Of a DNA stretch of 64,000 bases, positions 8,220-17,040 are shown piece by piece. The position numbers and the translations under genes were made by a program. The notes below the pieces were generated by a model. That model had not been told where the DNA came from. It did no database searches and saw only the letters and a program-made list of their open reading frames with translations. This stretch comes from Pleionea sediminis. GTDB taxonomy: Bacteria > Pseudomonadota > Gammaproteobacteria > Enterobacterales > Kangiellaceae. The stretch lies in assembly GCF_007570825.1 (NCBI RefSeq), contig NZ_SUNB01000002.1, positions 248,001 to 312,000 on the forward strand. Reading direction: 5' to 3'. How positions within the stretch are numbered: the first letter of the stretch is position 1; every line of letters starts with the position of its first letter.

Positions 8220-8828
8220 TTGAAAAAATTTATTTTAGCCGCCTTTTTTTGGGGGATTGGTTTTGGAACTGCGGTTTTCCTTATCACTTATTTAACCCTA
8301 CTTTATTTTAATAAGGATACGGAGAAAACCTTTGCGATTAAAGATTCTACAATTGACATTGTATTACCTAGAGATAAAAGTGAACTTGATAAAACAAATC
8401 CAGACTATGAATTTCCATACACTAACTGCTATAAACTGCTGATATCAAATCATAGGGCTCACCTAGGCAGAAATCTGATATTAACACTCGAAAGGGAGAA
8501 TTTTGGCAGTTTTTCGATGCATGATGAAACTTTTGAAAAGCTCAGCGTCGAATTAAATAGCAATCGAGTCGGAAAATACAAACTTCCTTCGGATAAAGTA
8601 AAGGTGTTTTACAGTATAAGTAATACGGCATCGGTTCATCATTGTGGAGGATATTTTGGAACTGAAGCTGAAGGTATAATAGAGATAATCGATATCACAG
8701 ACAAGGAGATCAGTGCCAACATTTCTTTAACCATTCACTCAACTTTAGCCCGCGATTTAAAAACGAATAAAACATACAATATCGATTACTTTGGACAATT
8801 TAAGCTACATGATGGATTACCAAAATAA
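8220..8828 (+). CDS. Membrane-anchored protein of unknown function
   Basis: 202 residues starting at TTG. A single N-terminal hydrophobic segment (FILAAFFWGIGFGTAVFLITYLTLLYF) anchors it, followed by a polar, probably periplasmic, beta-rich domain ('YKLPSDKVKVFYSISNTASVHHCGGYFGTEAEGIIEIIDI'). Two Cys (in 'TNCYK' and 'HHCGG') could form a disulphide. It ends inside the shared terminator before trpA. No family recognised. Confidence 0.7.
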   Translation: MKKFILAAFFWGIGFGTAVFLITYLTLLYFNKDTEKTFAIKDSTIDIVLPRDKSELDKTNPDYEFPYTNCYKLLISNHRAHLGRNLILTLERENFGSFSMHDETFEKLSVELNSNRVGKYKLPSDKVKVFYSISNTASVHHCGGYFGTEAEGIIEIIDITDKEISANISLTIHSTLARDLKTNKTYNIDYFGQFKLHDGLPK

Positions 8829-8856
8829 AGAGCAAATTCCAGTCGCTCTTTATTTT
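8822..8856. terminator. Bidirectional terminator between 8220-8828 gene and trpA
   Basis: AAAATAAAGAGC and GCTCTTTATTTT arms of 12 bases around an 11-base loop. It overlaps the stop of the plus-strand gene and lies 18 bases beyond the trpA stop, serving both converging units. Confidence 0.75.
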
Positions 8857-8874
8857 GAAAGTTCTAGAATCAAT

Positions 8875-9675
8875 TTAAGTCGCTGCTTTCATAGCTCCAA
8901 TAAAGCCGGACAGTTCACTTAACATCTTACGTTTATCATCCAGTCCTTGCTCGATAATTCGAACCACTGCAGAACCCGATATAGCACCTTTAAAACCATG
9001 TTGCTTTGCAGCCGTCACTTGCTCAGGTTTTGAAATTCCAAATCCCATCACTGCCGGCGCCGCATTGTAATCTTTCAACTGTTGCATGGTCTCTTCTGAA
9101 GGCATTTTCGCTGCAACATCAGCGCCAGTAACGCCCGCTCGACCAAGCACATAAGTATACCCTTTGCTACTTTGCGAAACTTTCATCAGAGTTTGTTCAC
9201 TTGGTAAAGGCGGTAAAATATGAACTGGCTCAATGTCGTTCTTTGCTGCAACCGAGTCGAAAAAGTTGGTTTCCCGTAATGGCACATCAGCAATCAGTAC
9301 CGAATCAACACCTACCTTTTTACATTCCTCATAAAAAGTATCGATACCACGTCGGTAAACAAGATTCGAATAAAGTAATAAACCAATGGGTATTTCAGGA
9401 TACAACAAACGGACCTTTGCCAATAACTCAAAACACCGACTAGGAGTTGCTTTATTTTCAAGCGCACGAATGGCGGCTTGTTGAATAACTGGACCATCAG
9501 CCACCGGATCAGAAAAAGGTATACCTAATTCCAGAGCATCAGCGCCGGCTTCAACCAAGCATTTAATAATTTCGAGAGAGGTCTCTAAATCCGGGTCACA
9601 CAACATAACAAAAGGAATAAATGCAATCGTGTTTTCCTTTTTGCATCGCTCAAACATTGATTGATAACGACTCAT
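8875..9675 (-). CDS. trpA: Tryptophan synthase alpha subunit
   Basis: 266 residues, normal length. Cleaves indole-3-glycerol phosphate to indole and glyceraldehyde-3-phosphate in the TrpA2B2 complex. 'ALELGIPFSDPVADGPVIQ' holds the catalytic Glu and Asp; 'YTYVLGRAGVTG' is the TrpA signature region; 'GFGISKPEQV' and 'GAISGSAVV' form the phosphate site. Last gene of the trp operon, starting 4 bases after trpB and ending before the terminator at 8822-8856. Confidence 0.97.
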   Translation of the reverse strand: MSRYQSMFERCKKENTIAFIPFVMLCDPDLETSLEIIKCLVEAGADALELGIPFSDPVADGPVIQQAAIRALENKATPSRCFELLAKVRLLYPEIPIGLLLYSNLVYRRGIDTFYEECKKVGVDSVLIADVPLRETNFFDSVAAKNDIEPVHILPPLPSEQTLMKVSQSSKGYTYVLGRAGVTGADVAAKMPSEETMQQLKDYNAAPAVMGFGISKPEQVTAAKQHGFKGAISGSAVVRIIEQGLDDKRKMLSELSGFIGAMKAAT

Positions 9676-9679
9676 AATG

Positions 9680-10948
9680 CTACTCCCCTTTCTCTTTCAT
9701 TTTTTCCAATCCACGCACATACTCCAGATCTTTATCACCACGCCCAGAGAGATTGACTAAAATTAAAGTTTCCGGCGTAGATTGCTTCGCTAATTTAAGG
9801 GCGTAAGCCAACGCGTGCGACGATTCTAATGCAGGGATAATCCCTTCCTTTTGCGACAGCAATTTGAAAGCATTTAACGCCTCATCATCTGTCGCACTCT
9901 CATAAGTCGCACGACCAATCTCCTGCAGATAAACATGTTGCGGACCAATACCCGGATAATCTAATCCGGCAGATACTGAATAAGATTCTTCAATTTGACC
10001 TTCATCGTCAGACATGACTTTAGTATGGGAACCATGCAGAATGCCTAGTTTTCCCAAGTTAAGCGTCGCACCGTGATGGCCAGACTCCAAACCTTTTCCA
10101 GCGGGTTCAACGCCAACCAACTTTACTTCACTTTCTTCAATGAAGTCGGCAAACAGTCCGATTGCATTCGATCCACCACCTACGCAAGCAATGGCGTAAT
10201 CCGGTAAACGTCCTGTTTGCTCCTTAATTTGCGCTTTCGCTTCTTCACCAATCATTTTATGGAATTCTCGCACAATCGTAGGAAAAGGATGAGCTCCAGC
10301 TGCAGTTCCTAGTAAGTAATGAGTTTCCTCGTAACTTGCTGCCCAATCTCTTAACGCTTCATTAATGGCATCTTTTAATGTGCCGCTGCCATTATCGACA
10401 GGAATAACTTTTGCCCCCATTAACTCCATTCGATAAACATTAGGTTGTTGTCTGGCACAGTCTTTTGCACCCATATAAATTTCGCAGGGCAAATCCATCA
10501 ATGCACAAGCTAACGCCGTCGCCACACCATGTTGCCCAGCTCCAGTTTCGGCAATAATACGCTTTTTACCCATTCGTTTAGCCAATAAAACTTGTCCAAG
10601 TACTTGATTAGTTTTATGAGCCCCGCCATGAAGTAAATCTTCCCTTTTTAAAAAGATTCTTCCTTCAGAAGTCGAGGTTAAGTTACGGCATTCATATAAT
10701 GGCGTTGGACGACCCGCGTAGTCATTTAAAAGGCGATGAAACTCTGCCATAAAGTCATGATCTTCAATGGCCTCATAAAACGCCGCTTCCAGTTGTTCCA
10801 ATGCAGGCACTAAGATTTCGGGAACGAACATGCCACCGTAATCACCAAAATAACCACTATTAAATTGAACGTCATTAATTTTATTACTTGAGTCTGGATT
10901 TTGCTCAGAAGCTGTAATCTGTTTTTCGTTTTGTTCAGTAACTGACAT
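9680..10948 (-). CDS. trpB: Tryptophan synthase beta subunit
   Basis: 422 residues. PLP enzyme joining indole and serine to tryptophan. The PLP lysine is in '[19 protein letters not shown]', the phosphate-binding glycine loop is '[10 protein letters not shown]', and '[15 protein letters not shown]' is the typical N-terminal entry. A roughly 25-residue polar extension ([21 protein letters not shown]) precedes the conserved part. It sits 3 bases after trpCF and 4 before trpA. Confidence 0.97.
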   Translation of the reverse strand: MSVTEQNEKQITASEQNPDSSNKINDVQFNSGYFGDYGGMFVPEILVPALEQLEAAFYEAIEDHDFMAEFHRLLNDYAGRPTPLYECRNLTSTSEGRIFLKREDLLHGGAHKTNQVLGQVLLAKRMGKKRIIAETGAGQHGVATALACALMDLPCEIYMGAKDCARQQPNVYRMELMGAKVIPVDNGSGTLKDAINEALRDWAASYEETHYLLGTAAGAHPFPTIVREFHKMIGEEAKAQIKEQTGRLPDYAIACVGGGSNAIGLFADFIEESEVKLVGVEPAGKGLESGHHGATLNLGKLGILHGSHTKVMSDDEGQIEESYSVSAGLDYPGIGPQHVYLQEIGRATYESATDDEALNAFKLLSQKEGIIPALESSHALAYALKLAKQSTPETLILVNLSGRGDKDLEYVRGLEKMKEKGE

Positions 10949-10951
10949 AAC

Positions 10952-12370
10952 TTATATACCTTGCTTTCCATTCATTCGACACTGCTCAAAAAATTCGGCA
11001 ATGCGGGATGTGTCTTTAACGCCTCGAGATTTTTCAACGCCACTACTCAAGTCGAGCGTTGATTTTGTAAACTCTTGCAAGTCAGTGACATTAGAAGCAC
11101 TAATGCCACCTGCAATAACAATTCTGTCTTGCTCAACTGAATTAAATAGTTCAGATAGAAGTTCCCAATCAAAACGCTTACCATTACCTCCATATGAACG
11201 CACAGTCTGATAATCAACGACGACTTTGTCGACAACCGTTAACCAAGACCGTAATTCATTAAACGACAATGCCTCATCGATCCCCAGAGCTTTCCAGATT
11301 TTAACTTTAGAAGGAAGAATTTTTCTTAATGCTCGAATCTGTGACAACGTTTCAGTTCCATGACACTGAACAACGGATAGCTGGCAGCGAGATACACGAT
11401 CAATAATTCGAGAAGGAGACTCGTTCACAAATACTCCTACATAGTTTCCATTTATCTGATGCGTTATAAACTCAGCAGTTGTCGCGTCAATGTATCGAGG
11501 AGATTTATTATAAAACATTAAACCGACGTAAGACGCACCACGATTAACACAAAGCTGAGCCGACTCTGCAGTTTGAATCCCACAAATTTTTACTTCTCCA
11601 TACACCAGTTTCTTCGTCGCTAGCTCTATTGATTCTGCGCTCATTAATGACGAGCCCACTAAAAAACCGTCAACGTATTGCGCTAACCGGTTTATATCTG
11701 CACGAGAGCTAATACCCGATTCAGATATCACCAAACATCCTTCAGGTATTAAGTTATTGAGTTGCTCGGTAGTTTCCAACCGTGTATCAAGCGTTTTTAA
11801 ATTACGATTATTAATACCAATAATTTTGGCATCCAGAGCAACGGCCCGGCGACACTCTTCTTCGGTATGAACCTCAGTAATTATGTCCAATGACAAGCTA
11901 TGAGCGACTTCTGCTAACTCTCGATAGCGCTCATCATCCAGCACTGACAGCATGAGTAAAATCGCATCGGCACCATACACACGCGCTTCGTAGACCTGAT
12001 AAAGATCAATAAAAAAATCTTTACACAATACTGGCTTGTCCGTTCGCTCAGCTAAGGCTTTCAGTAAAATATGATTCCCATTGAAAAACCGTTTGTCGGT
12101 TAAAACAGAATACGCGTCAGCTGAAGCTTCATAAGCTTTTAAACACTGTTCAATCGTTAAGTCTTTACAAATATCGCCTCGTGATGGTGATGCTCGTTTA
12201 TATTCTAAAATAAAACGGTTTCCAGGCTTCGCTAGTACAGACTCGAGTGAACGCTTCGACGGTTTTGCTGTCGCTTTTAAATCATTTAACGCTACTAACT
12301 CTTTGCGTTGAGCTAATTCTTTTTGTTTATTGATTACTATCGTATTCAATACATCCGAACGATCAGCCAT
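10952..12370 (-). CDS. trpC: Bifunctional indole-3-glycerol phosphate synthase / phosphoribosylanthranilate isomerase
   Basis: About 472 residues, a TrpC-TrpF fusion as in enterics. The IGPS half has 'FILEYKRASPSRGDI' (catalytic Lys), 'PVLCKDFFID' and 'VISESGISSRADI'. The PRAI half begins 'VKICGIQTAESA' (catalytic Cys) and ends 'VVDYQTVRSYGGNGKRFDW' (catalytic Asp). Start set at ATG 12370, which overlaps the trpD stop by 8 bases and matches family starts; the frame is open further upstream. It catalyses the two steps between PRA and indole-glycerol phosphate. Confidence 0.96.
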   Translation of the reverse strand: MADRSDVLNTIVINKQKELAQRKELVALNDLKATAKPSKRSLESVLAKPGNRFILEYKRASPSRGDICKDLTIEQCLKAYEASADAYSVLTDKRFFNGNHILLKALAERTDKPVLCKDFFIDLYQVYEARVYGADAILLMLSVLDDERYRELAEVAHSLSLDIITEVHTEEECRRAVALDAKIIGINNRNLKTLDTRLETTEQLNNLIPEGCLVISESGISSRADINRLAQYVDGFLVGSSLMSAESIELATKKLVYGEVKICGIQTAESAQLCVNRGASYVGLMFYNKSPRYIDATTAEFITHQINGNYVGVFVNESPSRIIDRVSRCQLSVVQCHGTETLSQIRALRKILPSKVKIWKALGIDEALSFNELRSWLTVVDKVVVDYQTVRSYGGNGKRFDWELLSELFNSVEQDRIVIAGGISASNVTDLQEFTKSTLDLSSGVEKSRGVKDTSRIAEFFEQCRMNGKQGI

Positions 12371-13370
12371 GAGACATCTCCACAATGGCTTCGAGTCGTT
12401 CTGCAACGCGGCCCGACGCAATAACTTCTTTTGCCATATCGACTCCACTCTTTAAGGTTTTCACTTTATCGGTAAGAAATAGAACAGCAGCGGTATTAAA
12501 TGCGATCGCATCAATATGCGCTTTCTTACCGTGTCCTTTCAACACACAAAGTAATGCAGCCGCTATTTCTACCGGATCGTCCATTTGTAACTCACGTAAA
12601 TCAACGCGATCCAAACCCGCTTGTTCGGGAGCAATCGTTAATTGTTCAATACTTCCCTCATTTAAATAGGCCACTTTGGTTTCGGTATGCAATGCCATTT
12701 CATCTAATCCACCACCATTTACAACAAAAGCTTTTTGACACCCCAGTCGTTGTAAAGCCTCAGCCATAGTAACCAGTAAATTTGGATCGTACACCCCCAT
12801 TAACTGAACATCAGGCAATGCTGGATTAGCCAAAGGTCCAATAAGATTAAACAAAGTACGAGTTTTTAGTGCAGTACGAACCGGCATGACATGTTTAACG
12901 CCCGGGTGGTACATCGGTGCAAACAAAAAGCAAAAGTTCAATTGCTCCAAACTTTTAGCAGCAATCTGTGGACTAGCATCTAACTTAACACCTAACCGCT
13001 GTAAAACATCCGAAGATCCGCTTTTCGAGGACACTGAGCGATTACCATGCTTGGCGACTTTAACACCACACTCCGCAGCAACTAAGCCAACAATGGTTGA
13101 GATATTGATCGTACCTAATCCATCACCACCCGTTCCACAGGTATCAACAACAAGATCACTGGGACGCGCAAATGGTGTTGCCGATGCTCGCAGCGCACTG
13201 GCGGCGCCAGCAATTTCCTCTGCCGATTCACCTTTAATTTTTAACGCCACTAATAATGCCGAAATTTCGGCTTCCGATAACTCTCCTTCAACAATTCGGC
13301 GAATCATGTCGCTTGTCTGTTCACTATCTAAATGATTACCTTGATACAAACTTTCCATTAACGCATTCAT
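12363..13370 (-). CDS. trpD: Anthranilate phosphoribosyltransferase
   Basis: 335 residues. Transfers phosphoribose from PRPP to anthranilate. 'VDTCGTGGDGLGTINIST' is the PRPP-binding signature, with 'KHGNRSVSSKSGSSDVL' and 'NLIGPLANPA' also typical. TrpG is a separate gene here, unlike the E. coli TrpGD fusion. It overlaps trpG by 4 bases (ATGA) and trpCF by 8 bases, so coupling is tight. Confidence 0.97.
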   Translation of the reverse strand: MNALMESLYQGNHLDSEQTSDMIRRIVEGELSEAEISALLVALKIKGESAEEIAGAASALRASATPFARPSDLVVDTCGTGGDGLGTINISTIVGLVAAECGVKVAKHGNRSVSSKSGSSDVLQRLGVKLDASPQIAAKSLEQLNFCFLFAPMYHPGVKHVMPVRTALKTRTLFNLIGPLANPALPDVQLMGVYDPNLLVTMAEALQRLGCQKAFVVNGGGLDEMALHTETKVAYLNEGSIEQLTIAPEQAGLDRVDLRELQMDDPVEIAAALLCVLKGHGKKAHIDAIAFNTAAVLFLTDKVKTLKSGVDMAKEVIASGRVAERLEAIVEMSHG

Positions 13371-13972
13371 ACCAGTGCCTCCACTTGATACTCTGTATTG
13401 TTATTCAATAATAAGTCGATACTTTGTTGGATCAGCTTTTTTCCCTGAAGCGTTAAAATTGACTCAGGGTGGAATTGAAAACCAAGTAGTTTATTCTTTT
13501 CGTCATAAACACTCATAACCAAATCATTTACAGACGCTAAAACCTGAAAGTTTTCCGGAACCTTTTCAACCACCAAAGAATGATAACGACCAACACTCAA
13601 TGGATTATTAAGACCAGAAAAGCATTTATTGTTATTGTGTTCAACTTGCGCAAACTTGCCATGAACCGGCAGCGGTGCTTTTACAACACGTCCACCTTGG
13701 TGTTCAACTAATAACTGATGCCCGAGGCAAATTCCCATAATGGGCTTTTTACCCATTAAATGATCCAGTAACGTCAAACAATTCCCGGCTGATTGAGGAT
13801 TTCCTGGTCCAGGTGACAATAAGATAAGGTCATGGATGTCACTCAGTCGAATAAGCTCCGATAACGCAACATTATTTCGTGTTACGGTTACCGCATGACC
13901 GAGAGTCTCGAACTCATCTACCAAGTTATAAGTAAAAGAGTCAAAGTTGTCGATGAACAAAACACGAGCCAT
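13367..13972 (-). CDS. trpG: Anthranilate synthase glutamine amidotransferase subunit
   Basis: 201 residues, class I amidotransferase. 'LLSPGPGNPQSAG', nucleophile Cys in 'IMGICLGHQLLVE', and the His-Glu pair in 'GFQFHPESIL'. Supplies ammonia to TrpE. Starts at a TAATG overlap with the trpE stop. Confidence 0.96.
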   Translation of the reverse strand: MARVLFIDNFDSFTYNLVDEFETLGHAVTVTRNNVALSELIRLSDIHDLILLSPGPGNPQSAGNCLTLLDHLMGKKPIMGICLGHQLLVEHQGGRVVKAPLPVHGKFAQVEHNNNKCFSGLNNPLSVGRYHSLVVEKVPENFQVLASVNDLVMSVYDEKNKLLGFQFHPESILTLQGKKLIQQSIDLLLNNNTEYQVEALV

Positions 13973-15570
13973 TAGTTCACCTCCGTTCGCTGCTCAAACA
14001 AAGCATTTGCTGCTTCAATTGCAAATAAAACAGCCGCAGCTTTGTTTTCAGTTTCTTTAATTTCAAATTCAGGTTGCGAATCAAAAACGATTCCAGCTCC
14101 TGCAGATACCATCGCTACATTGTTTTGTACCAACGCACTTCGAATAACAATCGCGGTATCCATGTCGCCAGCCGCATTAAGATAGCCCATAGCACCACCA
14201 TAAACACCGCGGTATTTATTCTCGAAGGTACGAATGAGTTGAGTGGCCTTAACTTTAGGCGCACCCGACAAAGTTCCCATATTCATACAAGCTTGATAGG
14301 CACTGAGTGCATCTAAATTATCTTTCAATGAGCCAGAAACTTTTGACACTAAATGCATAACGTGAGAGTAACGGTCGATTTCTAACAAGCGGTCAATGGT
14401 TCGTGAACCCGAATGGCTGACTCGAGCCACATCGTTTCGCGCAAGATCTACTAACATCAAATGTTCGGCTTTTTCTTTCTCATCGTTTTTCAATTCCAGC
14501 TCAATTCTGGCGTCTAGATCATTATCGATGGAGCCAGTTTCTGTTAATCCTCGGCGTCGGGTTCCAGCGATGGGATAAATAGACAAACGGTTATTACTTA
14601 CTGTGTACTTAACGGCACTTTCAGGTGAAGCACCTAACAGCTGGTATTCTGGTGTTGACACAAAAAACATATAAGGACTGGGATTACTCAACCGAAGTGC
14701 CTGATAAGCTAATAAAGCATCTGAGCATGGCATCGAAAAATCTCGCGCTAGTACCATTTGAAAAACATCACCAGCGACTATATGTTCTTTAGCGCGGTTA
14801 ACCAAAGATGTGTAAGTCTGATTATCAATATTAATTTCACAAGCTGAAGTTCTTTTCGAAGGAGTGAAATTCATTCTCTTCTTTGGTTGAAGAGCCGTAA
14901 TATTTTGCTCATCAATACTTAGTTGCTGTTGGTAGTCAAAAAATGAAGACTTGTCTTCATGGCTCACAAAGACTTTCGATATCAAGCGCGACGAATGATT
15001 AATGTGATCGACAATTAATAGTCGGTCAGCTAAGTAAAAATCGTAATCAGGAAACGTTTGCTCTTGTTCGAGCGCTGGTAAGTCCTCAAATAGCTGGTAA
15101 CAATCAAAACTGAATGTACCAACGAGCAAGGTTGTTCGGTCATCAGCGCTTTCCGTTCTTACGGTTTTTAAAACTTGACGTAAAACATCCAGCACATTTG
15201 CTTTCGATAATTTTTCGCTCTCATCAATTGATGCTTTTAATGCTTTATGATCGTAAGTGAGTCGAATCCCGTCTTTAATTAAATGGCATTGTTGAAAATG
15301 TTCACTGAGTACCGCAAGCAATTGCTTTCCATTTCCATTTAAAGCTTCTATGGTAACTTCTTCACCAAAGCATCGAATGCGTAATGCAGAAGAGAAAACA
15401 ACAATGCTGCGAGTATGTTCTTTTGTGCTAATCGATGCTGTTTCAAGTAAAGCACTCATGTTGAGTGCTTTATCTTGGTCACTTTCATTTTCGTAACACA
15501 GAGTTCGATAAACATCCGATACATCGCACGATACATTCAACTGTTTTGAAAGTGTTTTGACAATATCCAT
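13972..15570 (-). CDS. trpE: Anthranilate synthase component I
   Basis: 532 residues from ATG 15570; this ATG overlaps the stop of the DAHP synthase gene (TGATG). Chorismate-binding C-terminal half: 'AGTRRRGLT', 'EHLMLVDLARNDVARVS', 'SGAPKVKATQLI', 'GAGIVFDSQPEFE'. Near the N-terminus 'SALLETASISTKEHTRSIVVFSSALRI' aligns with the E. coli 'LLLESADI' segment that binds tryptophan, so feedback inhibition is likely retained. With TrpG it converts chorismate and glutamine to anthranilate. Confidence 0.96.
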   Translation of the reverse strand: MDIVKTLSKQLNVSCDVSDVYRTLCYENESDQDKALNMSALLETASISTKEHTRSIVVFSSALRIRCFGEEVTIEALNGNGKQLLAVLSEHFQQCHLIKDGIRLTYDHKALKASIDESEKLSKANVLDVLRQVLKTVRTESADDRTTLLVGTFSFDCYQLFEDLPALEQEQTFPDYDFYLADRLLIVDHINHSSRLISKVFVSHEDKSSFFDYQQQLSIDEQNITALQPKKRMNFTPSKRTSACEINIDNQTYTSLVNRAKEHIVAGDVFQMVLARDFSMPCSDALLAYQALRLSNPSPYMFFVSTPEYQLLGASPESAVKYTVSNNRLSIYPIAGTRRRGLTETGSIDNDLDARIELELKNDEKEKAEHLMLVDLARNDVARVSHSGSRTIDRLLEIDRYSHVMHLVSKVSGSLKDNLDALSAYQACMNMGTLSGAPKVKATQLIRTFENKYRGVYGGAMGYLNAAGDMDTAIVIRSALVQNNVAMVSAGAGIVFDSQPEFEIKETENKAAAVLFAIEAANALFEQRTEVN

Positions 15571-16604
15571 CACGCCGCAGCCTTTTTAACGGTTGTTCGT
15601 CGGCCCGCAGCTTGTATAAAGGCATCCAGTTCTTTCATTAGCTGCGCAAACTGCTCAGGAAATAACGATTGCTGACCATCCGATAAAGCATTTTTCGGCT
15701 CGTGATGCACTTCAATAATAACGCCATCGGCACCTACCGCTACCGCCGCTTTCGCTAATGGACCAACCAACTCTCGTATTCCAGTTCCATGTGAAGGATC
15801 AACAATCACTGGTAAATGTGATTTGCGCTTCATTAAAGCAACAGCATTTAAATCTAACGTATTTCGAGTGGCCGCTTCAAATGTTCGGATGCCGCGCTCA
15901 CACAAAATGACATTTGGATTACCAGCATCAACAATATATTCCGCTGCTAAAAGAGTCTCTTCAATGGTTGCCGCAATACCTCGCTTTAAAATAACCGGAG
16001 TCTCTGTACGCCCAACCGCTTTTAACAAATTAAAGTTTTGCATATTACGCGCACCAATTTGTAACGCATCAACATGCTGACAAATTACATCAATATCGGC
16101 AGTATCCATTACTTCCGTAACGGCAGGCACACCAAGTTCCGTTTTGATTTGTTGCATCACTTTCAATGCTTCAATTCCGCCACCCTGGAAACTATAAGGA
16201 CTGGTTCGTGGCTTGAAAGCTCCACCACGCAAGGCAACAGCTCCCGCCGAAACAGCAGCCGTTGCCGACTGACGAAATGACTCCAAATCTTCTACGGCAC
16301 AGGGTCCACCAATAATCGAAAAATTTTCTCCACCAAAAGGAACATTACCAATATGAACAACAGAGTCTGCAGGGTATAACTCTCGACTCACAAGTTTGTA
16401 ATTAGCAAGAATCGGTTTCACATCATCCACCATGGGGTGCGCAGTAATGTTTAAGCCCTGTAAAACACGCTCATCTCCCAATGCTCCTAATACCGTTCTC
16501 TCAGTACCCGGCATATATAAAGGCTTTAACCCTGCGCTCTCGATTTTATTTAAAATTTCATCAGCATCTTTTTTCGTTGCTTCAGCTTTAAGTACGATTA
16601 TCAT
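15570..16604 (-). CDS. aroF: DAHP synthase, type I-beta with N-terminal ferredoxin-like regulatory domain
   Basis: 344 residues from ATG 16604, which has TTTTGGAGAA 7 bases upstream (an in-frame TTG upstream is rejected). Joins PEP and erythrose-4-phosphate, the first shikimate step. 'IIGGPCAVEDLESF', 'LRGGAFKPRTSPYSFQG', 'PVILKRGIAATIEE' and 'PVIVDPSHGTGIRELV' are the Bacillus/Thermotoga-type signatures. Residues 1-70 ('MIIVLKAEATKKDADEILNKIESAGLKP') form the small regulatory domain of this type. As the first gene of the trp operon it sits behind both attenuators and should be made when Trp is scarce. Confidence 0.93.
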   Translation of the reverse strand: MIIVLKAEATKKDADEILNKIESAGLKPLYMPGTERTVLGALGDERVLQGLNITAHPMVDDVKPILANYKLVSRELYPADSVVHIGNVPFGGENFSIIGGPCAVEDLESFRQSATAAVSAGAVALRGGAFKPRTSPYSFQGGGIEALKVMQQIKTELGVPAVTEVMDTADIDVICQHVDALQIGARNMQNFNLLKAVGRTETPVILKRGIAATIEETLLAAEYIVDAGNPNVILCERGIRTFEAATRNTLDLNAVALMKRKSHLPVIVDPSHGTGIRELVGPLAKAAVAVGADGVIIEVHHEPKNALSDGQQSLFPEQFAQLMKELDAFIQAAGRRTTVKKAAA

Positions 16605-16673
16605 GTTTTTCTCCAAAATATTATTAAATGTCAGTTCTTAAATTCGTTAATTGCGTGTTGATTTCTTTCGAGC

Positions 16674-16700
16674 AAAAAAAAGCCCGCTCAATAGCGGGCT
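16674..16700 (-). terminator. Second trp attenuator terminator
   Basis: Minus-strand AGCCCGCT-ATTG-AGCGGGCT followed by seven more T. Its ascending arm CCCGC (16698-16694) can instead pair with GCGGG at 16730-16726, which straddles the end of the second leader peptide gene. That is the usual antiterminator arrangement. Confidence 0.88.
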
Positions 16701-16722
16701 TCATAAATTCAATAGGCAGCAA

Positions 16723-16797
16723 TCACCCGCACATGCGCCTATGTGAGTGCCACCACCACCAAGTTGTATTTAAAATCACTGCTTGAAAATTTGTCAC
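16723..16797 (-). CDS. trpL: Second trp leader peptide (four consecutive Trp)
   Basis: 24-codon frame from GTG (16797) to TGA (16725-16723), with GGA nine bases before the start. The peptide reads MTNFQAVILNTT, then WWWW, then HSHRRMCG. Four UGG codons in a row followed by a pause hairpin (CACAT 16745-16741 with ATGTG 16734-16730) and a terminator are hallmarks of ribosome-mediated trp attenuation. Translation stalls when Trp-tRNA is low, favouring the antiterminator. The GTG start is inferred, since no ATG is in frame. Confidence 0.85.
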   Translation of the reverse strand: MTNFQAVILNTTWWWWHSHRRMCG

Positions 16798-16828
16798 TGT
16801 TCTAATTCCAAAATAATTAATTACGCAT

Positions 16829-16855
16829 AAAAAAAGCCCGTCTACTAGACGGGCT
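16829..16855 (-). terminator. First trp attenuator terminator
   Basis: Minus-strand AGCCCGTCT-AGT-AGACGGGCT followed by T-rich sequence. Arm CCCGTC (16853-16848) is complementary to GACGGG at 16898-16893, which overlaps the stop of the first leader peptide and supplies the antiterminator. Confidence 0.88.
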
Positions 16856-16896
16856 TTTGAAATTTGGTGAAATACGATTACCAACAAAAATACCCG

Positions 16897-16965
16897 TCAG
16901 GTGATGTCCCACCACCAACGAGCGTTCCAAAGTTTTGCTGTAAAATTTCTATTCATCGTTTTCAT
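16897..16965 (-). CDS. trpL: First trp leader peptide (four Trp codons)
   Basis: 22-codon frame from ATG 16965 to TGA; a second in-frame ATG lies at codon 4. The peptide ends K-L-W-N-A-R-W-W-W-D-I-T, with Trp at positions 13, 17, 18 and 19. The Trp codons fall in one arm of a hairpin (GGTG 16916-16913 with CACC 16903-16900), followed by the antiterminator segment and terminator 1. No strong ribosome site is visible. Confidence 0.87.
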   Translation of the reverse strand: MKTMNRNFTAKLWNARWWWDIT

Positions 16966-16974
16966 AATTGCAAA

Positions 16975-16990
16975 GTTATTTCAAAATAAC
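16975..16990. promoter_or_regulatory. Palindrome upstream of the first trp leader
   Basis: GTTATTT-ca-AAATAAC, perfect 7-base arms, just upstream of the first leader peptide and downstream of a minus-strand TTGACT (17001-16996). The position would suit a repressor site over the trp promoter, but the -10 here (TAACTT) is weak and I do not recognise a TrpR box. Confidence 0.35.
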
Positions 16991-17040
16991 GTTTTAGTCA
17001 ACCTTTAATTTTCTCAGTTGTATAGTCTATCTCAGCTAAG

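Noticed and set aside
16975-17001. Promoter TTGACT-17-TAACTT directly before the first trp leader
   Set aside because: The -10 is poor and transcription would start almost at the leader ATG; the real promoter is probably elsewhere upstream, so only the palindrome is listed.
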